This document shows, piece after piece, positions 14,157 through 18,954 of a stretch of DNA of 18,954 bases (position 1 is its first letter; every line of letters begins with the position of its first letter). The stretch comes from Desulfobacteraceae bacterium UBA5623 (lineage in GTDB: Bacteria; Desulfobacterota; DSM-4660; Desulfatiglandales; Desulfatiglandaceae), in NCBI GenBank assembly GCA_002424495.1, contig DIKH01000292.1, forward strand, positions 1-18,954, in the 5' to 3' direction. A model generated the notes under the pieces. That model was not told the DNA's origin. It made no database searches and saw only the letters and a list, made by a program, of their open reading frames with translations. The position numbers and the translations under genes are program-made.

Positions 14157-14506
14157 TATCCATTTTGCATGTTATATGCCTTTACCATTTTTATTATGTA
14201 TTTTTTAATTTTTTCATAGCTTTCGCAAAAGCTGACTCCTGCTTGAAACTTTCCCATCTTTGTTTCTTTGCGGTAAGCAATATCACCATTGATCTCAATC
14301 ACCTCATTGTCAGCATCAACAAATGCAAGCAATATCTTATTCGCATCAATAGGCGAGTGGCTTTCCAGGAGCAGACCTCCCTGACTGACGTCCACAGCGA
14401 TTCCAATCCCCTGGCCCAATTCGTTGCCGTCATTATCCAGACAGACATATGACATTAAATTATCTGTTTTGATTCTACGATGTTTTCTCCTTTCATCCTG
14501 CTTCAT
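14156..14506 (-). CDS. PilZ-domain protein (c-di-GMP binding)
   Basis: PilZ proteins bind cyclic di-GMP and pass the signal on to motility, pilus or polysaccharide machines. The 116-residue protein is a single PilZ domain with the RRKHRRIKT motif (RxxxR) near the N-terminus and VDVSQGGLLLES (D/NxSxxG) about 35 residues later, both needed to grip the nucleotide, followed by the beta-barrel strands and a basic C-terminal helix (YEKIKKYIIKMVKAY). The start at 14506 is chosen because AAGGAG lies 9 bases before it; an in-frame ATG at 14536 has no ribosome site. The gene is alone on the minus strand, next to genes whose products include another c-di-GMP-type domain (MshEN). Confidence 0.88.
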   Translation of the reverse strand: MKQDERRKHRRIKTDNLMSYVCLDNDGNELGQGIGIAVDVSQGGLLLESHSPIDANKILLAFVDADNEVIEINGDIAYRKETKMGKFQAGVSFCESYEKIKKYIIKMVKAYNMQNG

Positions 14507-14801
14507 TAAGGTGTTCTCCTTGGCATTTGGAAACATTCAATATCCTTAAACCGCTTGGATTCAAATATGATATAGGCTGGGAGGTAATTTATCAAGAAGA
14601 ATATGAACTGTTTGTGAGGGCTAATGTGCTGTTTTGAAATGTGTTAAGATCAATTTCGATGGTTTCATTCTTGTCCATAACATAATGCTCTTCGTCTTTT
14701 TCTGATGAAAAGCCAGTTTCAAAACGTTCAATGTTTGTCGCAAACCTAAGGAAGAAAATTCCGCTGCTATGGCGGGATGATAATATTGGACAGTGACTGG
14801 A

Positions 14802-14909
14802 CAAAAGTGGCCATATTGAAGAAGGTAAAAAAATATTAGATTAACTGGCTGGTACCTGACAATAAAAGCACTGGCTAATAGATCCGGGCAGACACATAGG
14901 CCACTTTTG
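14802..14909. repeat. Perfect 11-bp inverted repeat spanning 108 bp
   Basis: CAAAAGTGGCC at 14802-14812 and GGCCACTTTTG at 14899-14909 are exact reverse complements, 86 bases apart. They could be two half-sites of an operator or the ends of a tiny mobile-element remnant. No flanking direct duplication was recognised. Confidence 0.45.
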
Positions 14910-14953
14910 GGATTGCTAACATTGTTTCAACGGATTGTATAGGATTATCAGGC

Positions 14954-14973
14954 ATGATTCATGCATCAATCAT
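14954..14973. repeat. Near-perfect 20-bp palindrome
   Basis: ATGATT and AATCAT flank C-ATGCAT-C, so only one base pair breaks the symmetry. It lies about 140 bases before the receiver-protein start and could be an operator. Confidence 0.35.
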
Positions 14974-15109
14974 TTAGCGATGGTGTTTTTTGTATTTCAG
15001 AAAGGCGCTGTTGATTGAATATTGACTGTGATTACAAATGGTTAATTTGACGTCATCCTTTTATTTAGCTGTTTTTCAGCCGAATATTTAACAGAAAAAG
15101 GAAAAATAC

Positions 15110-16246
15110 ATGAGAAGCAAGGTGCTGCTGGTCAATGATGATGCCAGATTTCTAGATGTCTATGAGCGGGATTTAAGGAGTGAATTCAACATAGTGACTG
15201 CACTGGGCATCGAAAATGCCCTCAGTGAAGTCGCTAATAATGGGCCATACAGCATTATTGTTGCGGATTATAATATGCAGGGGATGAATGGGTTAAATTT
15301 TTTAAACCGCGCAAGGCAGATTCATAACCCGACAGTCTGCATCCTCTTAGCCGGGCAAGAACACTTGGAGACAGCCATCAAGGCGGTAACTAGTGAAAAT
15401 ATCCTCAGATTTCTGATAAAACCTTTTAAATCTCATATCTTGTTCAAGACGTTGAATGCTGGAATTCAACAGTATCTAAAAAATTTAAATATAGATGATA
15501 AAAAAAAGGCCCCTCGTTCAATCAGAAAAATTTTGATTGTTGATGATGATCCGAATGTACGATCAATAATATCAAGTACTCTGAAGAGTTTTGATGAGTA
15601 TGGGGTATTGACCGCTGAAAATGGAAAGGTGGCAACAAAAATTCTTGATATTATCAAAATAGACTTGGTGATAACAGACCTTGAAATGCCGGAGATGAAC
15701 GGTTTTGATCTTCTTTCTTATATCAACAACAACTATGCCAAAATACCTGTCATTGTATTGGCGTGGTCTATTACAAATATGGTGGAAACTAGAATAAAAG
15801 GACTGCTTGGCTCTTGCAAATATCTGGAAAAACCTCTGGATATAAACGCGATAACAGAGATGATATATGAGGAGTTCAACAGGGGTGGCGGGCAGATTCA
15901 GGGCATAAGCACTTCCGCATTTATGCAATTGGTAGAGCTGGAAGAAAAGACATGCACCCTGACAGTTAAATCAAAAAATAGAGCTGGTTATATGTATTTT
16001 CTGAAAGGTGGCCTGATTGACGCTGAGACAGATGGGTTGCAAGGAGAAAAAGCTGCCTATAACATAATTTCCTGGGAAAAGAGTTTAATCGAAATCGAAG
16101 ATATTTGCAGGAAGGAAAAAAAGGAAATCAACAAACCTCTTATGATGATATTGATGGAAGCAAATAAGCTAAAAGATGAGGCTGGACCGGAAAGAGAAGA
16201 TTACCGTTATTCAGATTATCAGGAAGGAGATGCCTTTGCAGTGTAA
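15110..16246 (+). CDS. Double-receiver response regulator with C-terminal PATAN/DUF4388-like domain
   Basis: The 378-residue soluble protein has two receiver domains and no DNA-binding or enzyme domain. REC1 (1-120) has phospho-acceptor Asp53 (IIVADYNMQGMNG) and Lys104 (IKPF), but Asn9 replaces the first acidic residue of the pocket and Ala81 (ILLAGQ) sits where Thr/Ser is expected. REC2 (138-255) has a full acidic pocket (VDDD, 144-147), Asp190 (VITDLEMPEMNG) and Lys241 (EKPL), but again Ala218 (IVLAWS) instead of Thr/Ser. Residues about 262-357 look like a PATAN/DUF4388 domain (STSAFMQLVELEEKTCTLTV ... GYMYFLKGGLIDAET), a likely protein-interaction output. AAGGA precedes the ATG. No histidine kinase is in view. 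The MshEN protein follows 61 bases later. Confidence 0.87.
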   Translation: MRSKVLLVNDDARFLDVYERDLRSEFNIVTALGIENALSEVANNGPYSIIVADYNMQGMNGLNFLNRARQIHNPTVCILLAGQEHLETAIKAVTSENILRFLIKPFKSHILFKTLNAGIQQYLKNLNIDDKKKAPRSIRKILIVDDDPNVRSIISSTLKSFDEYGVLTAENGKVATKILDIIKIDLVITDLEMPEMNGFDLLSYINNNYAKIPVIVLAWSITNMVETRIKGLLGSCKYLEKPLDINAITEMIYEEFNRGGGQIQGISTSAFMQLVELEEKTCTLTVKSKNRAGYMYFLKGGLIDAETDGLQGEKAAYNIISWEKSLIEIEDICRKEKKEINKPLMMILMEANKLKDEAGPEREDYRYSDYQEGDAFAV

Positions 16247-16307
16247 TTACTTCTCTACTATACTTATTGATTTTTGTTTAATTTGTTACCTCGGCAATTA
16301 AAACAAG

Positions 16308-17651
16308 ATGGATTTAAATTCAGAAATAATTCAGTCTTCTTCAAAAGTTGGGGCTTTGCTGGTCAAAGAAGGCTTTTTAAATGAAGAAAATCTGAGAAGG
16401 GCATTTGATATACAGCAGAAAGAGGCTGAAGAAATCAAAATGCCTTTTAGCAATATCCTTGTAAAAAAAGGATTTCTTACGGAAGAACAGATTAAGAAAT
16501 TGATGTTGCATCCTGAGATCCAAAAGGCAGTGGAGTCTGTGATACGTGAAAGCGGGCTGATCAACGACCGCGAATTCCGGGAATGTCTTAACAAAAAGGG
16601 CCCTTTTGAACATCTAGGTGATGTGCTAGTCAGAGAAGGTTATGTCAATGAAAGTGAGTTGGAAAATTTATTAAAAAGGAACCTTGACGGAATAAAACTG
16701 GGAAAATTTGCACTTAAACTCAGCATGCTGACTGAAAAAGAGCTTGAAGATGCCTTTAGGTTTAAGCGATATAGAAGGGCACTGGGAGAAATCCTTTGCG
16801 ATTTGAATCTTATTACACTTTCAGAGCTTAATCTTGTCTTTCAAAAATATAACAAGAGACTTAGACTTGGGGAGATCCTGCTTCAGCAGGATATCATAGA
16901 CAAGAATATTCTGGAAAAGGTGCTTAAGGAGCAAAACCATAAGGGTGAGACCTTAGGCCAGATCCTTGTCAGAAGAAGCATAATTACTGTCGATCAGCTA
17001 TATTTTGCCTTATCAGTTCAATACAATGTCCCTTTTCATAACCTTGACGGATTTGTTTTTTATGAAAAGCAAAAAGGCGCGCTCCGTGACATAATAGGGA
17101 GAAAATATGCAGAAGAAAATTTCGTTCTGCCACTGTTTCTTAATGGCAACAATCTTACTCTGGCCGTATCAAATCCGTCGAAGGTTGAGGTTGTTCATGA
17201 ATTACGAGCGGTGAACAGTCATCTGAGAATAAATTGTGTCTTGATTACTGATGAAAAATTTGAACAGCTTTTTGCGATACTTTATGGGGAAATGCTGGAT
17301 ACTTCCAAGACCTTCAATATTAATGGAGGGCAAACCCTTTTGGTTCATGATAAGGCAATAGTATCAAATCCTGAAACTGACAGCCCGGTAATTGACAAGT
17401 TGTATGAACAATACGAGATGGTTAAGATAAAACTTGGCATAGAGTCCCAAAGGTCTGACGGAAAATTATTCAAGGAGTTTATCGAAGATAATTACAGGAC
17501 CATATGCAACAAATTTCATTGTAACAAAGTATCTTTTTATATTGAGCCGCTCAATGGGAAGATGGAAATCCTCGCCGCACCAATTGTGGAAAATAACCAG
17601 GTAATTAAAGCACAGGCGTCTGCCAAGGAGTTAATGCAATGCCAAGACTGA
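16308..17651 (+). CDS. MshEN-type (GspE/PilB N-terminal) repeat protein without ATPase, MXAN_5187-like C-terminus
   Basis: The 447-residue protein begins with about eight copies of a 24-27-residue helical module following the MshEN pattern (R-L-G-x-x-L-x-x-x-G-h-I-x-x-x-x-L-x-x-x-L-x-x-Q): for example VGALLVKEGFLNEENLRRAF (14-33), LGDVLVREGYVNESELENLL (103-122), LGEILLQQDIIDKNILEKVL (187-206) and LGQILVRRSIITVDQLYFAL (216-235). In MshE these motifs bind c-di-GMP. A T2SSE-N alpha/beta domain follows (about 240-328, FVLPLFLNGNNLTLAVSNPS). There is no Walker A, so it is not a secretion ATPase. Residues about 362-428 (LYEQYEMVKIKLG ... FIEDNYRTICNKFHCNKVSF) resemble the MXAN_5187 C-terminal domain. 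No strong ribosome site precedes the ATG. Its end overlaps the next start by 13 bases. Confidence 0.8.
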   Translation: MDLNSEIIQSSSKVGALLVKEGFLNEENLRRAFDIQQKEAEEIKMPFSNILVKKGFLTEEQIKKLMLHPEIQKAVESVIRESGLINDREFRECLNKKGPFEHLGDVLVREGYVNESELENLLKRNLDGIKLGKFALKLSMLTEKELEDAFRFKRYRRALGEILCDLNLITLSELNLVFQKYNKRLRLGEILLQQDIIDKNILEKVLKEQNHKGETLGQILVRRSIITVDQLYFALSVQYNVPFHNLDGFVFYEKQKGALRDIIGRKYAEENFVLPLFLNGNNLTLAVSNPSKVEVVHELRAVNSHLRINCVLITDEKFEQLFAILYGEMLDTSKTFNINGGQTLLVHDKAIVSNPETDSPVIDKLYEQYEMVKIKLGIESQRSDGKLFKEFIEDNYRTICNKFHCNKVSFYIEPLNGKMEILAAPIVENNQVIKAQASAKELMQCQD

Positions 17652-18832
17652 TTACAGTCACCAGTGGTAAGGGCGGAGTTGGGAAGACTAACCTAAGCGC
17701 TAATATCGCCCTGTATATAGCCAGGCAGGGTTATCGTGTATGCCTTTTTGATGCTGACCTGGGTCTTGCAAACATAAATATCCTTCTTGGGCTCTATCCT
17801 GAACATGACCTGGCAGATGTAATATTAAATGGAAAAAGTATTGATGACATTTTAATAAAAAATTACAAAGGCATAGATATTATCCCAGGCAGTTCCGGGA
17901 TTGAGAAGATAGCTAATCTTGATGCTGATAAGCTTGAACATCTGGTACGGTCTTTTGCTGAATTAGACAGCAGGTATGATTTTTTTATCTTGGATACATC
18001 TGCCGGGGTCTCCAGAAATGTTATTTCTTTTTGTATGATTTCTTCAGAAGTGATTCTGGTCGTCACTCCTGAGCCAACTTCATTGACTGATGGTTATGCC
18101 CTATTGAAGATTCTTTCACTGAACGGGTTCAAGGATTCTGTAATGGTGACTGTAAACCAGAGTAAAGACGTCCAAAACGCCAAGATGGTTTTTACAAAAT
18201 TTAAAGAAACAGTTCAGAAGTTTCTTCCGATCAATGTTGTGCCTCTTGGGGCAGTGATGCAAGATGCAAACGTGGTAAAGGCCGTAAAGGAACAAAAACC
18301 TTTTGTTTATCTTTATCCGAACACAATTGCTTCAACTTGTATAAAAAGCATAGCAAAACATCTTGTAAGTAAGAAGGATTGGGGCGTTGATGCCTTTTGC
18401 CTTGATACATTCTGGAAAAAATTCTTACATGTTTTTAAAGGCCCTCTTAAGACTACCAGTCCGAAGGTAATTAAACATGATAAGCAGGAGGACAAGAGAT
18501 CAGAAAATGAAAGAGAATTAACCAGAGCCGTTGCTGCTGATGAAAAGACTCAACACAAAATAGAAGAAAAACCTCATGAAACTTCCCAAATAGCCCAGCT
18601 CAAACCTATTGATAAGCCGGACCTGACACATGAAATCCATTTTTTATTGGAAGGTCTTGTTAAACATATGACATCCATATCCCATGATATTGGCGCTATC
18701 AGACAAGTCATTGAAAATTGGAGAATGGAACCGCCAAAGACCCAGGAGCCGTCTGCATTCACTGCGAACAGCGAGGCAACAATTATCCCGCTTGATTTTG
18801 AGGCCTTTCTTGAAAGACGCAAGACGGGTTAA
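17639..18832 (+). CDS. FlhG/MinD-like deviant-Walker ATPase with C-terminal extension
   Basis: The 397-residue protein is a ParA/MinD-family ATPase of the FlhG (FleN/YlxH) branch, which sets number or position of flagella, pili or other polar machines. It has the deviant Walker A SGKGGVGKT (9-17, signature Lys11, Lys16), DADLGLANINILLGL (38 onward) and a Walker-B-like FFILDTSAGVSR with Asp120. The ATPase domain ends at about residue 245. The rest is an unusual extension: a hydrophobic/basic stretch (FWKKFLHVFKGP), a long charged linker and a helical segment (IHFLLEGLVKHMTSI). AAGGAG lies before the ATG, which overlaps the MshEN gene by 13 bases, so the two are surely co-translated. No flagellar genes are in view, so a pilus or gliding role is equally possible. 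Confidence 0.87.
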   Translation: MPRLITVTSGKGGVGKTNLSANIALYIARQGYRVCLFDADLGLANINILLGLYPEHDLADVILNGKSIDDILIKNYKGIDIIPGSSGIEKIANLDADKLEHLVRSFAELDSRYDFFILDTSAGVSRNVISFCMISSEVILVVTPEPTSLTDGYALLKILSLNGFKDSVMVTVNQSKDVQNAKMVFTKFKETVQKFLPINVVPLGAVMQDANVVKAVKEQKPFVYLYPNTIASTCIKSIAKHLVSKKDWGVDAFCLDTFWKKFLHVFKGPLKTTSPKVIKHDKQEDKRSENERELTRAVAADEKTQHKIEEKPHETSQIAQLKPIDKPDLTHEIHFLLEGLVKHMTSISHDIGAIRQVIENWRMEPPKTQEPSAFTANSEATIIPLDFEAFLERRKTG

Positions 18833-18865
18833 GGCAAACATGGTATTTTTTCGGGGCCTGCGTTG

Positions 18866-18940
18866 ATGGAGAAACAGAAAATAATTATTGGAAAAGACAG
18901 GTTTAAACTTCTTGATGAGCTTAGAAAAAGGGTAGTGTAA
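18866..18940 (+). CDS. Possible 24-residue ORF at the window end
   Basis: An ATG at 18866 opens 24 codons (MEKQKIIIGKDRFKLLDEL and a basic end) closing at 18940, one base before another ATG at 18942 that runs out of the window. There is no clear ribosome site and no recognised family. It may be a short coupled ORF or merely the leader of the next gene. Confidence 0.2.
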   Translation: MEKQKIIIGKDRFKLLDELRKRVV

Positions 18941-18954
18941 AATGTTTTGTGTAA

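Larger units (their letters stand above)
14537..15109. other. Intergenic region between PilZ gene and the receiver-protein gene
   Basis: No supported gene in about 570 bases. A 70-codon minus-strand frame (14592-14804) has no ribosome site or family match. The region holds a perfect 11-bp inverted repeat (CAAAAGTGGCC at 14802-14812 and GGCCACTTTTG at 14899-14909) and a near-perfect 20-bp palindrome at 14954-14973. No clear -35/-10 or -24/-12 promoter was found for the downstream gene. Confidence 0.5.

Noticed and set aside
14592..14804. 70-codon minus-strand ORF between the PilZ and receiver genes
   Set aside because: No ribosome site, no recognisable domain, Ser/Asn-rich end; an internal 28-codon start at 14678 is no better supported.

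Overview
The window is bacterial DNA of moderate G+C, most likely from a Desulfobacterota / Deltaproteobacteria-type anaerobe. This is an inference from the family mix: a stand-alone ModE-type HTH, a SAP-domain small protein, a DUF3417-containing glucan phosphorylase, a receiver protein with a PATAN/DUF4388-like tail, an MshEN-repeat protein with an MXAN_5187-type C-terminus, and two good -24/-12 (sigma-54) promoters. No rRNA, tRNA, CRISPR array, insertion sequence or phage gene was seen.

Layout. (1) 1-1585: the 3' part of a HAD phosphatase, a convergent ModE-like regulator, a doubtful 40-residue ORF, and a 92-residue beta-rich (OB-fold-like) protein behind a sigma-54 promoter. (2) 1775-4515: an alpha-glucan phosphorylase facing a small SAP-domain protein whose 3' end overlaps it. 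(3) 4516-5313: an AT-rich gap with the N-terminal stub of a DksA/TraR-like gene and a second sigma-54 promoter. (4) 5314-9549: a tight co-directional cluster starting with a 33-codon ORF, then a SpeD-like pyruvoyl decarboxylase, a CelD/FemAB-type GNAT acyltransferase, an ATP-grasp amino-acid ligase and a fold-III PLP decarboxylase. This looks like a compact pathway for an amine or polyamine-type conjugate and is the most novel part of the window. (5) 9909-11891: groES-groEL, closed by a strong Rho-independent terminator and preceded by an unexplained structured leader. (6) 12051-14092: a nucleotide-sugar epimerase and a flippase-like membrane protein, suggesting surface-glycan work. (7) 14156-14506: a PilZ protein on the minus strand. 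(8) 15110-18832: a double-receiver/PATAN protein, an eight-module MshEN-type protein without ATPase domain, and an FlhG/MinD-like ATPase. Together with the PilZ gene this suggests c-di-GMP-linked control of a surface or motility machine.

Two regulatory threads connect regions. Both sigma-54 promoters carry the same 11-bp word, in opposite orientation, about 75-90 bp upstream of the expected start sites, hinting at one shared enhancer-binding activator. Several genes belong to families that bind c-di-GMP (PilZ, MshEN). Functions are assigned from motifs read by eye; no database search was run.
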